From Schizonepeta tenuifolia (Eukaryota; Streptophyta; Magnoliopsida; Lamiales; Lamiaceae): DNA of 64,000 nt. This document shows positions 1 through 11,134 of this stretch, piece after piece. How positions within the stretch are numbered: position 1 is the first letter of the stretch; every line of letters starts with the position of its first letter. The notes under the pieces were generated by a model. It was not told where the DNA came from and did no database searches. It saw nothing but the letters and a program-made list of their open reading frames with translations. The stretch covers positions 95,802,810 through 95,866,809 of the forward strand of contig CM055956.1 in NCBI GenBank assembly GCA_029490685.1. Reading direction: 5' to 3'. The position numbers and the translations under genes are program-made.

Positions 1-280
1 ACCGAAGTTAAGATGGTCTATGAGTGTAAAAAAAAGAGCCTAAACACATGAGAGATGAGTGTGAAAAGGAGATCCTAAAAGTTCACAATTCTATCTTGAC
101 TTGTTTGATAGCATGGCATTCTCTTTTCCCTTCACTTGCATATTATTATGAAAAATAGTTGTTTTGTCTTGACTAACTTTTCTGTGTTGATCGTATTTTG
201 AGTCTTTTATTCTTTTGTTTGTGTCTTGGGCAAGTTGTTTGTGCACACTTGAGGACAAGTGTGGGTTAAGTGTGTGCGCA
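1..280 (+). mobile_element. 3' internal end of an LTR retrotransposon entering from the left
   Basis: There is no coding sequence I can recognise. The stretch ends in a purine-rich run (GAGGACAAGTGTGGGTTAAG, 251-270) shortly before the TGATGAG start of the LTR at 281, which is the expected place for a polypurine tract. The phrase 'cttgaggacaagtgtggg' before an LTR is common in plant Ty3/Gypsy elements. The rest of the element lies outside the window. Confidence 0.55.
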
Positions 281-730
281 TGATGAGTCCGTATTTTGTG
301 TCATTTTAGTGTTGGTATTAGGTAGTTTAGATCGACTCTTTTTGTGTGTTTTGTCTAGTTTCTATGTCTGGGAGGACATATTTTGGGCAGGAGGATGTCT
401 GCTGCCCTGCAGGTAGAAATTGGGCAATACAGGGAAAAGAAGCAGCATTTCTGGAAGCAGGTCAGGGAGAGCCATATTGGTCAAGACAGATAGGATGAGT
501 GTTTTGGTCAACAGGCGAGTTTCTCTCCTAGGTTTAGAAGGATAAGGAAAAGATGATCTAACTTAAATATCTTTTCTTATCCGACTAGATCTAGGATCCG
601 CAAGGGATCTCTTGGAGATAGACGTGACTTGCCTTGTTAGGGTCGAGCTTATCAAGTGTTACTTGCATCCCAAGGTAGCTCGTGGATTCCTTCCATGTTA
701 AGGACTAGGGGGCCCAAACCCTAAGCACTC

Positions 731-785
<55 letters not shown>

Positions 786-1796
786 AGCCCTGCTGCTGCA
801 ATCATACGCCGTCTTTCATGCTTATTTTCCCTGTAATTTCAACGAGAGTTTGTGAGGAGAAAAATAAGTCCTACGTGCATACTTTTATTTGTACTTTATT
901 ATTCGGCACTTTTGGCTGTGTTTAGTTTCTGCACGTACTTCGTAAGTTTTAATATAGTGTTTATGATTTTCTTCAATTCGAATGTTTGCTACTTTATGAT
1001 TATGTCTAGCTAAGCTTTTATACTTGGTTTGGGCAAGACAGTTAAGTGTTAACCTATGCTTGAGAGGTCTAAATTGTGCTAGATAATTGCATGCATGTGT
1101 TTCCATAATGTTAATGAGCTTGTTCAAATATGAGATAATACGAATAAGAGGTTAATAGGCCATTAATCACTTAGGACATATTAGATCACCAATCAATTGA
1201 TAAGTAGGAGTGTTTTCCACATCTTCTTAGTTAAGATCGATTAGCATTAGAGGAAGGTGTCTACCCTATTGGGCTAGACGTGATGATTCCTTGTTGGGCC
1301 TTTCTAGAGATAAATGCTCATTGGGCAAGAAACTGAACGATGACTCCGACAGAGGTATTGCCCAAGGTAGGGAGTCGGCGGTGCGTCGCCAACTAAGTAA
1401 GGATAGGTAAGGGAAGAGTTTGTTGAGAGCATGACGAGTAAAAAGGGATCTCGGCATTCAAGTTCCATAACTAACGATGCATGCATGCGATGAATATATT
1501 TGCACCAATGACCAAGCTAGGGTTTTCACTTAACAATGTCTAGGTCCAGACCAAGTCTCTTTTATTATTGATCAAGTTCTCTGTTTACTTTTCAGTGTTT
1601 TATTGAGTTCTCGAATTGGGCAAGAGAGCCCTAGTGACCAAGATAGCAAAACTAACTTTTTTGAACAGGTGGAGGAGGTTTCAAGAGATAGTGACAATCA
1701 ACTCTTTGTGGATCGACCCTGTACTTACTAGCTAACTATATAGCTGTGAGGATAGGCTACAAATTCATTTTGAGAGTGCGAACGACAGCCTCATCA
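281..1796 (+). repeat. LTR (probably 3' LTR) of a Gypsy-type element
   Basis: The segment starts TGATGAG and ends CTCATCA, a perfect 7-bp terminal inverted pair with canonical TG/CA. It is 1,516 bp. A (TA)n run at 734-782 sits near the expected promoter region. The 5 bases on either side (gcgca and attcc) do not match, so this is not a simple solo LTR; it fits a 3' LTR whose element continues left of the window. Short ORFs inside it look fortuitous. Confidence 0.6.
734..782. repeat. (TA)n microsatellite
   Basis: A nearly pure TA dinucleotide run of about 49 bases inside the LTR at 281-1796. Confidence 0.95.
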
Positions 1797-2453
1797 ATTC
1801 CCATAAGCTCAAAGAAAAAAAATGTGTATGAAAAAGAGAAAAGAAAGAGGAAGTGGAAGAAAAATGAGTCTATGTGTTTGCTAGAACACTTTCCCTTGAA
1901 AATTGAAAGAATGAAATGAGAAAAGGAAGAAAAATGAGAGCATAAGGAAATTAATTTGTAGAGTGAGTCCAAAAATGAGTAGTGCTTGGTGAAGAAGGAA
2001 GATGAATTAATTTCATACTTGTTTTGAAGTAGGTATACGGTTGGTGAATAATTTTGATTAGTCACTTAGCCAAATTTTCAACTAATGTACCTACATTACA
2101 ACCCAAAGAAAGCCCTTTGTGATCCTTAATCTTGCATGACTCGTTTTGCAATGGAGATATTGGACGATTTGCAAGCACATGGTGAGTAGATTGCATTGTG
2201 TGAATTCATTGAGTGCATAACCTTTAATTTGAGTGTTGAGAGATACATTTCCTTGTGAGTTTCAATTTTTGAAGTGTTGAGGTTGACATGCTTTTGATTT
2301 GTGTGGAATCATGTTAGTTATGCTTAGTTTTGACTTTCAAAATGGTTTGTGTAATTTGAGGCATTTAGGATCCAAAGTTGCTACTCCATTCGATGTTTAT
2401 GTTCTTTATTTGAATATATTGTTCGGGACGAACAATGCTTAAGTTTGGGGGAG
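1797..2453 (+). mobile_element. 3' non-coding internal region of a second Gypsy-type element
   Basis: This is AT-rich sequence without a credible coding frame. It ends in the polypurine tract AAGTTTGGGGGAG (2441-2453) immediately before an LTR starting TGATAAAC. The string 'gcttaagtttgggggagtg' is a hallmark of the 3' end of plant Gypsy elements of the Tat/Athila type. The TE class is inferred from this junction only. Confidence 0.55.
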
Positions 2454-5400
2454 TGATAAACACTCATTTTGTAGCAACTAAACGTGGTTTCTACCACTAT
2501 TTGCCTTGCTTTACCTTCTAAATGTGACATGTTTTGAATGATTTCTTTATTTTGGATTGGTTTCATGTTTGGTGGAGTTTGTGCATGTGTGTAGGTCTAT
2601 CAAGGGATGCTAAGCTGGATTAAAAGGGCCAAAGAAGAGCGGAGTCGAAGTATCGGGACGAAAAAGTGAAAAATTGGACGAAAATGAGTTAAAACTGAGA
2701 ACCGGCTCCTTGAAGAAGAGAATCGGCGGTTTGCATCAAGAAACCGGAAGTTCAGGGGTGAACCGTCGGCTAAACTGTCGAAAGTTACGATATCAATCCT
2801 CATGCCTAAAACCCTAATCGGTGGTCAGATCGGCGCTCGGGGCCCGGACCGCCGGTTTTGTAAGGTTGAGGCGCCAATTTTTCTATTTTCGCCCAAAATT
2901 GGACGATTTTCCCCTTTTCGTGATTTTAATCTCCTCTAGCATTTTTTCCTCCATATATATAGAAGAGTTCAGCCCCAAAACGTGTATCATTCATCCCTTA
3001 GCTTAGTTTCCTGTCACAGCCCCAAATCCCGAGGGACGGCAGAAGCCGGGGTGCGACTGGGATTGGATTAAAGAAGCGGGGAAGAAAGGGACTGACTGAA
3101 ATAAACATACATAAAGGACTACATAATTTCTATAAACAAGACTTTATAACAAAAGAAGGAGTTGATCTCGAAGGATCACTCGAACAAGGTACACAGAAAC
3201 ATCTAAGTTATAAGTTACAGAACTTATACTACTGTGGTTTATTTACATAACATCAAAAGAGTTTGGAGTATCTAGAGTTTGGCAGCGGAAAAGTGAGACT
3301 AAGTACATAAGTCTTCCTATTCTTCAACTCAACTCAATCCTAACTCAACCGTCCATCACTTCCGTCGCTTCAACCTGCACATTTAGAAATATATGCAGGG
3401 CTAAGTACGAAAGTACTTAGTGGGCACATTGCCGAAAACATAATCATAAGTATAGATAAATCAGGCATTTAGTCCCTGTAGCACATCGGGGTTTTGTTTG
3501 AAAAAGAACCCGTGTCTACTAAACATTTTATTATTTTCACAATGTAGCTTGGCCAAGCATTTTCTGACAGATGTTACGTTCAAATCTTATCCAATTCTCA
3601 TTCACCGTGGCTGGTTACCCCTCAACAGGATACCACATACACCACAGGCTACAAAGTGCACATACTTTGGAAAGCATATAGCTAACTCAAAGCCGATCGA
3701 AAGTTAACTAGTCAGCTAACTAATAAATCTGGAAAGTTGTTCAGCTAACTCAGATGGATCAAGAGAACTCACATAAAACACAAAAAATAATTTATGCCTG
3801 ATAATCACGTTTGATAAACACAGTTATCAAAGCTATAAATGTCACTTTCGATTTGTGGAAAACCCCACATTTTATTTGATATAAGTAGGAAAGCCCACCT
3901 TAGAATACAGAACTAATAAACGAGTTTATGTCGTTGATCCTTCGTCTTATCCCATTTGCACGCTAATCTATATTCTTTTAATTAAGAGGAACGAGAATCA
4001 ATCATTTCTCTTTTAGAAATCTTACTTGACACTAAGGTCAGTAGATAAGGGTTGTCGATACTTAGAACGACTTAAAAGATCGAAAGAAACTAAGTTGAGA
4101 AGAAAACAACTTAGTAAGCTAAGTTCTGAAAATTCACTGCACATTACAGAGGTTCTGGGGACTGCCCAGAACAGAGTATTTGGAAACAGGGGAAGTTCCC
4201 TATACCGTTACAAAGCCTGGGATGTCTAGTTTACTCTCCAATTTACGGATCTCAAATCCGATCAACGAGTTAAGAGATATTTCAGTTTCCGGAAAGGGTC
4301 GCAAAACTGCCGAGGTTAACCCTAATTGTTCGATAGAATCGACGTATGACTTCCTAGGTTCGCTCTATGTTCTCGAACCTACATTTTCACGAAATTAATA
4401 CATCAAGGCAGTCAACACGTACTCACGTACGTGTAGAACTCCTTTCCATTTCCCGTCTATAAGTACGACATTTTAAACCTCGCCGATTAAGCTAATCAAT
4501 TACTATACCAATCAAGTTAACAATTTCAATACTAACTTCTCGATTATAATTAAAGCTTAACATTTCGTAGCTCGAATTAATACGACGTCAACTACAAAGT
4601 TGTTCATTTAGTCATAACAAGCATTAACAACCAATTCTCCTTCCTACTCGACTTTCCTATCATTAATTACGTTCACTCATTCGTCTCTTATAGATTTTCC
4701 AAAGTCGTCAGAATTCGCTCATATTTTACATAATCATTCCTCATCTATCGAGAATCATTACTATGTATATCATTTACTCAATCCATTAACCAAACTCGAT
4801 TTATTTCCAATTATTTGTCTCTTACAAATTCATTATCATTTTAGAAAATTCCAATTAAAATCATATCATCATCTACTACCATAAGGAACATTAATCCATC
4901 CTTATTACATCAATTAAATCAAACTACAATTAACCCCTAATTATCCCCCTAAAATCGGTAATACTAAATAATTTAAAAGGGTGATTTTCTTCAACAATTA
5001 ACTCCATTAATCCAATACTAACACTACTATAACATGAGTTATCCAAAGATTAACAATACTACATCATTAATTTAGATTTCTCCTTCAAACCCTAACCCCT
5101 AGAACTCGGTTTTCATTAATTCATTAGGGAATTCATTTCTTCTTTGCACTAATCCACAATTAAACACCTCCTAAGCCTAATTATCCAAACAATTATCGAA
5201 TTACAAACTCTTACAACAATTCCCTAATTTTCGGTTCCCTTAGAGAAAAAGGGTTCTTGAATTTCTTCCTTCAATTTAACCGTAGAAACTAATTTCTAAC
5301 CACCTTATGTCATGAATTAAACAATGAATCATCCTCCCACATCATCTCATAAAATCAATCCAACATAAAAAATAAAAGAATTAAATTCTAATTGGATAGG

Positions 5401-7106
5401 AGTGTGAATCAAGTGATTACCTTGATGATTAATGAAGGTAGAATGAAATTTGATGGATAGATGATGACTTGTTGAAGAAATTTCCTTGAAGAACTTGAAG
5501 GTATTTTAATGGAGTTGGGAGAACAAAATGAGAGAGAGAGGTTGATGGTAGATGGCGGTTTGGGTGTGGAAAAGATGAAGAAAAATGACTAATATACTAA
5601 TGAAATAATATCTACATAAACATAGGAGTAAAGTCTTAGCATGAGGTGCAAAGTAATATGGTGAGTCATAATGTGTTAATACTATATAAAACTAAAATAT
5701 CATTGAGTGTGTGTAAAGAGAAGTCGGCAGCCATGGGAATAAATTTAGGAAAAATCCCGCTTTTCTGGCTTGTTACGACGTTATAAAAATCGATAAATGA
5801 AAAACGTATTTCGGCTCGTTTCCGTCAAAATCCAACTCGACCATAAATTCCGACGTATTTTACTTACTCGGAAAGTAATATTTAAAAACTTAATTCCGAC
5901 AAAAACTCGGGACGTCACAGTCCGAGTTTCGCTCGGAAAATAAAAAAAAACGAACTTTCTCGGGCGAGTTCGTATCGCGATTTCGTGAATGTAAAAATCA
6001 GACGGTTTTCCGTTCTGAGTTCTAGAACTAAAAAGTTTTCGTACGCGATAACCCTAAATACAGTAGTCATCTAACCGACTTCCGTAATTTATTTTTGGAA
6101 ACGGATTTCACCGTTAGTTTTAGAATTCAGAATCGTAAACTTAGGCGTGCAAAGCTATTTTTATTATTAACTTTGAATTTTTAAGTCAGTCGAGATTTTC
6201 CGGGGTATTACATTTCCCCTTTCCAAAGTTTTCTCTTAGGGCTAAATTCACATTTTAATCATTGTATTAGTAAAACAAGGTTGGATTTGAAGACTAATTG
6301 AAGATTTCTCCATTAGGTTCTTAGTTTTTCAATTATGCAATTAATTTTCGTTTCTTTTGCTTTAATTTCATTCATGTCTAGCTAAATTTTCTTATTGGTT
6401 TTGGGGATTTGAGATGATTTGATGATGGAATGATCATTTTTGTTAATTCTTATTGCCTTCTTCTAATTGAATGTCGATTTGGAGCTTAATTTCATGTAGG
6501 AATTGTTGATCACCTTTCTTGCATGCTAAATGTTTGTAGAAATTCTTAGTAGGTTTTTACATGCATGGAAATCAAATTGTACATCATGTATTGCTTTTGA
6601 GATTTAGGAGGTGAGATTGCATGCATGGAAGCTTGACTCTTATGATCTTTTTAGAGTTAATTCATCGTCTCGAGTCTTAGCTGAGAGAGTCGTCGAGTTG
6701 ATCTACTTTTGCTATTTGTCGAGAGAGGATAGTGAATGGTTTTGTGATTGCTTCTCAATTAGGAGATTAAAATTTGGTTGCATGAATTAGGAAGTCTCGA
6801 TCAAGCCATCTAGAATCGGATTGAATCCCTAGAACCAACTCTATGTCCAATTTGTCTCTTGTTCGTTTATTAGTCGTTTGTTACTTGAATTTGCTTATTT
6901 GCTTGCTTATTTGTTTTGTTCTTACGTTTAAGTGTTTTAATTAATCAATATTCATGATGGTTGCAAAGCTTGAATAGTAGGAAGATGCATAAACTTCGTT
7001 TTCAATATATATTCGATCCAATAGTCCTTGAGGATACGATACTCGTTACTAGTGCTACAATAGCCCGTTAAAGTGCAGAAATTATTGCTTAGTCAAACTA
7101 GTGATC
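2454..7106 (+). repeat. Gypsy-type LTR split by a nested solo LTR
   Basis: The LTR starts TGATAAACAC right after a polypurine tract. Its right end is uncertain; the best candidate is near ...CTAGTGATCA at about 7106. The sequence at 6970-7090 (repeated 'gaggatacgatactcg' and 'ctagtgctacaatag' style text) is typical of the 3' part of such LTRs. Removing the 3.2 kb insertion at 3012-6212 leaves about 1.45 kb. The TSD of that insertion (TTTCC) shows where the LTR was split. Confidence 0.5.
3012..6212 (-). repeat. Solo LTR 1 of the large-LTR (Tekay/Del-like) family
   Basis: On the plus strand it begins TGTCACAGCCCC and ends GGGGTATTACA, and it is flanked on both sides by the 5-bp direct repeat TTTCC (3007-3011 and 6213-6217). 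It is 3,201 bp. The same ends occur at 14847-18203, 23587-26837 and, reversed, in the element at 27239-33013, whose layout shows that these are LTRs. There is no internal domain, so this is a solo LTR left by LTR-LTR recombination. ORFs at 4026-4398 lie inside it and are probably not genes. Confidence 0.9.
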
Positions 7107-7462
7107 ACACACGCGTAAGAAAATGAAAGTTGACTGTAAAAATGAAAATAATCACATTTCCCCCCTAGGGTTTAGAGTTCCCAATTAGGTATATTTTCAT
7201 TTTCAAAACCTATATTACCATTTTTAATTTGTGTGGTCGACCACAGTGTGACCAAATAGCAATACCCTTTTTTATATTCAATATTATTTTCTTAGTTTTC
7301 GTGCTCATACGAAATAGGCCGTATTCGGCGGGACGGAGGGAGTATTTAAGAGTAGATACATAAAATTTGTTACTTCATGCGTATCATTTCAATAACCTCA
7401 TTTTACTTGTTTTGACGTATCATTTCATTAGATTTATTCTTTAAATGGAAATACAACATATA
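7107..7462. other. Non-genic spacer with one orphan Stowaway-type end
   Basis: I see no coding sequence. At about 7328-7346 the string GGGACGGAGGGAGTA matches the end of a Stowaway MITE. I find no partner end within 400 bp to the left, so it is probably a truncated copy. Confidence 0.4.
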
Positions 7463-7721
7463 TTCCCTTCATCCACGAAATAAAGCCCCATTTAGATGTT
7501 GACACGGAGATTAATAAAACTAATAAAGTTGTTGTGAGTGGAGTTAATGTCCCGCTTGTTGAGAGTGGAACAAGTAGATTGAAAATTAAAATTATAGTGA
7601 GTGGAATAAGGGTCCCGCTTGTTACGAGTGTAAAATGTGAAATGTAGTTAAAAGTTGTTATAAGTGGAATAAGGGTCCCACTTGTTATGAGTATAAAAAG
7701 TGAAACGAAGTTAAGTTATTA

Positions 7722-9675
7722 GAGCACCCACATCGGTGGTATCGAAAGGGGTATCAATCCCCTTTAATACCACCCTCGATATAGCCCTCACCGATATAGG
7801 GTATATCGATGGCTGTTGTGGAAGAAAGGGGGGAGGTATCGATATAGGGTATATCGAAGGTGGTGTCGATATATCGACACTACCTTCGATAACGGCTACA
7901 TCACATTTTCCACTATAAATACACTTTCATTCCATTCATTCTCCACACCAACATCCAATCTTCATCCCAATATTTTTCTTCTTCAATTTCAATCTTCAAA
8001 TCTTTTTTTTCGTGCAATAAAAAGAGTAAAAACGAGTTCAATTTGTGGTTCCGGGACTATTACGGTTCAAATCTGCCGAACCCTCAAACTCCCAATCTAC
8101 TGAATCCAAACTCCCAATTCCTCCATTCTTCCGGTTTCACCCAATACTATCTGACTGTCGGGTTTACACCTTTCTCCCAATCATCGGGGTTCTCCCAATT
8201 CCCCCGGTCGACGGGGTTCTCATAGTCTCCGGGGTTCTCCCAGTTCCCACCGTCTTACGGCTACTCACAGTCGCCGGGGTTCTCTCAATTCCCCTCCACA
8301 TCCGGCTTCTTCTAATTCTCCACTCCACCCAGTGGATATCGTGTATTCGACACGCCGCCATCGACTGCTGCTCGAATTAGACATATCAACCTCAACGACG
8401 ATGTTGAGGTGGAGGACAACGAAGAGAAAGAGGAAGAGGTGGATCAAGGTGACTCGGAGGAATGAGAGCCAACACCACCACTGCCGCCACGCCACAAGGG
8501 GAAAGCTCCTGCCACATCAAGCACGGCCACTTCTCCAGTCAAGGGGAAGGGGAAGACGAGCCGCAAGGGAAAATAGCCCGCCACATCAAGCACTGGATCG
8601 AGGCAAGTGCGAGGTGCTAACTACACACCTGAAGATATAGAGTTCCTCGCACGGTGCTACATTGATTTCGGGCTGGACGCGGTGACCAGCAACTACAAGA
8701 GCAATAATCAGTTCTGGGACAAAATAGTCATCCGCTTCAACAAGCACATATACCCTACCGCGCCGTGCGAGAAACAACCGTTAAAGTTGGTGTGGGGCTC
8801 GCCAAGAAACTAATACAAAAGTTCGCCGGCATCTACATCAAACGGGAAAGAGAACTCGAAAGCGACCGGAACGAGCTGGATTTGTACACGCAGGCCGAAG
8901 ATCATTACTCCTTCGAGTTAGGGCACAGGTCCCCTTATAGGGCAGCGTGGGAGCTCTTGAGGCATATCCCGAGTTTTGCCAGCCTGGACACGCCAACAGT
9001 TCCAAAGCGGACGAGGATAAATGAAGCCGGCGACTATACTTCGTCTACTAGCGGCAACACATCCACGACATCCGCGAGCGATGCAAACACGATGCAACTT
9101 CACCCCGAAGGAGTGAAAGCTGTGAACAAGGGGAGGGAGGGCAAAGCGGCGGCAAAGGAGGCGGCGAGAAGAGAGTTGGCATCCGTAGCTGAAAACATAA
9201 CAGCAGAGACCCAGTCAGCGAGGGAGAAGTGGGCGTACAACATCTATATTACAGACACGTCGAATTTTACTCCCGCTCAAAAGGAGGCGCACCAAAAAGT
9301 CGCCGCCAAACTTGCAAAAGAATTTGGGTGGGAGTAGTTGTCCTATTTTTTTTCTTTATTATTGTAATTTTATTTTCTTAATTATTGTATTTCTAATTAT
9401 TAATTAGTTATATTTTATTTTTTTAATTGAATAAAAATGTTATTTCTTAATTTTTGAATTTAATTATTAAGTTTTTTTAATGTTATTGATTACAAATAAA
9501 AATAAAATCAAAATAAAATCTACTCAATCATTGCCAATGATTATAGATACTAGTATTTATATCAATACTCATTGTGGAATTCTACACCAGTATCTATATC
9601 GATACCACCAATCATTGAAATCACGCTTCCCGGCGATAGATACACTATCTATATCAATACTCATTGTGGATGCTC
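7722..9675 (+). mobile_element. PIF/Harbinger-type DNA transposon retaining only ORF1
   Basis: The terminal inverted repeats are GAGCACCCACATCGG on the left and GAGCATCCACAATGA on the right (reverse complement). They are flanked by the 3-bp TSD TTA (7719-7721 and 9676-9678), typical of PIF/Harbinger. The element is 1,954 bp. It encodes a broken Myb/SANT-like ORF1 protein, and I find no DDE transposase, so it is non-autonomous. Repeated 'ggtatcgatata' text just inside the left end (7730-7880) has counterparts near the right end. Confidence 0.75.
8043..9337 (+). pseudogene. Broken Harbinger ORF1 (Myb/SANT-like, NAM-associated C-terminal domain)
   Basis: One frame runs from about 8043 with a Pro/Ser/Phe-rich N-terminus of SGFSQF-like repeats, an acidic stretch near 8390-8460, a basic stretch near 8490-8570, and a SANT-like block starting GANYTPEDIEFLARCYIDF (8610-8760). 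It has in-frame stops near 8223, 8312, 8463 and 8575. A frameshift near 8770 moves the match into the next frame (8765-9337), which reads IQKFAGIYIKRERELE and ends in the conserved QKEAHQKVAAKLAKEFGW. This order matches the Myb-like ORF1 proteins of plant Harbinger elements, often labelled 'no apical meristem-associated, C-terminal domain'. These act in DNA binding with the separately encoded transposase. The copy is not functional as read. Confidence 0.75.
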
Positions 9676-9843
9676 TTATGAGTGTAACAAGGGTCCAACA
9701 TATTATAGGTGACAAAAGTAAAATGAGAGTGAAAATTATGGTAGGTCATACTTGATGTGAGTGCAAAAAGGTAAATAGGGTTTTATTTCGTAGATATATA
9801 TTTTGTAGTAAGAGTAAGACTTTATTTTATAGACGGAAGAAGT

Positions 9844-10684
9844 AATAAATATTTCACTATAATTCATATATGTCACTAAAAAATTGTACTATACTAGTTA
9901 TCTTCTCTCTCATACTTATTTGACGGAAATGACTTGAAAAAATTATTTTATCTTTCCAACTTTATCATAAATAACTCATTTTATTAACATTCGTGTCCGA
10001 CTTTATTGAAATGATGTGAAGGAGTATCGAATACTTTACTCTTACGATCTGAATTTGAGAAGTTCAATATTTGATTCTGACACTGTTCAAATTTATTTTA
10101 AGCCCAACTGCAGTTAATGTTCAGATTGTGTACAAAATATTAGTGCTCAACAATAAACATGTTTTAATGTCATTGTTGTGACATATTGACATGATGTTTA
10201 CTATTTGAACTTAATTTTATTTCCACAGACGAGTATCTCTTTTCTTAGGTTCATTATAGATGAATAAAAATAATTTCCTTCGACGTACATATAGATTAGA
10301 GCTAAAAATATTCAATAGATTAGAGCTAAAAATATTCCAATTCACATATCAAGATCTTAATTAGCATTCATGATGCCTTTCGAAATCGCAGGTAGGAATA
10401 GAACAAATCGACTTAACATGAAAAAGGAAACAGAGCACTTAAAGTAAACAAATTTGTGGCTTCTGTGTTTCAGACGAGGAAGAAAGATTGAGAAAAGAAA
10501 TAAACTAGGAATTCGGTGAATTGTTGCCTTCTCTTTATTACAGTTGAACAAAAAAGCTTGACGACAAGGAACAAATCTACATGTGTACAAATAAAATGAA
10601 AACTTTCCGACTGTAGTTTTTCCCGCCCATAAATGTATTATTTTATTATCCTCATGGTTTTTCCATGCAATCTATTATTATTAT
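9844..10684. other. AT-rich intergenic spacer; contains a PDC 3'-flank-like stretch
   Basis: I see no credible gene. A 25-bp unit (atagattagagctaaaaata) occurs twice in tandem at about 10289-10340. From 10323 to about 10440 the sequence resembles the 3' flank of the decarboxylase gene at 48619-48706 (see findings). The 77-aa minus ORF at 10357-10590 has no recognisable features. Confidence 0.5.
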
Positions 10685-10890
10685 TGTTGTAAAGTAAATA
10701 GAACAAGAATACAGAAAATAGAGAGAAAGAGAAGAGAGACGGCGCGAGAAGAAAGAATATTATTATTATTCTACACTGTCAGTACAAGGTAGGGATAATA
10801 GGATATATATATAATAACATTAGATATGGAATAGAAAACCCTAACCATTCCTACAAATAATGTCCATATATAAATATATTATTCATAACA
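10685..10890 (-). repeat. Copia 3' LTR
   Basis: This 206-bp segment starts TGTTG and ends TAACA. It matches the copy at 20238-20443 with about six differences by eye. The element reads on the minus strand, so this is the 3' LTR. The 5 bases before it (ATTAT, 10680-10684) equal the 5 bases after the other LTR. It is followed at 10891-10901 by CTCCCCCTTGG, which on the minus strand is a polypurine tract ending at the LTR. Confidence 0.92.
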
Positions 10891-11134
10891 CTCCCCCTTG
10901 GACATTACGACGTGATGTTCATGTTTCATAAAGAACTCGCTGAAAAACCCTATGGGAGAAAAACTGTCGAGAAAAGTCCATGACATATGTTTATATATGT
11001 GTTGCATTTGTTGACTCGGTAAAAACCTTAACTAAGAAAACCCAATGGGAAAAAAACATAGTAAAGGGAAAAAGAACACAACAAATTTAGCCTTCGAGGC
11101 TTGATGTAGACCTTCAGGGTCCGATCTTCAAAAA

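Larger units (their letters stand above)
7463..9843. mobile_element. Stowaway-like (Tc1/Mariner) element containing a nested Harbinger element
   Basis: The left end reads TTCCCTTCATCCACGAAATA. The right end, reverse complemented, reads TTCTTCCGTCTATAAAATAA. Both are degenerate forms of the Stowaway terminal repeat (CTCCCTCCGTCC...), and both are next to TA. The internal text has repeats such as 'gtggaataagggtccc' at 7600-7690, also seen near 9690 and in the MITE at 58846. Removing the nested element (7722-9675) leaves about 430 bp, a plausible MITE size. Confidence 0.6.

Noticed and set aside
8265..8777. Minus-strand ORFs in the Harbinger element
   Set aside because: They mirror the ORF1 coding sequence on the plus strand.
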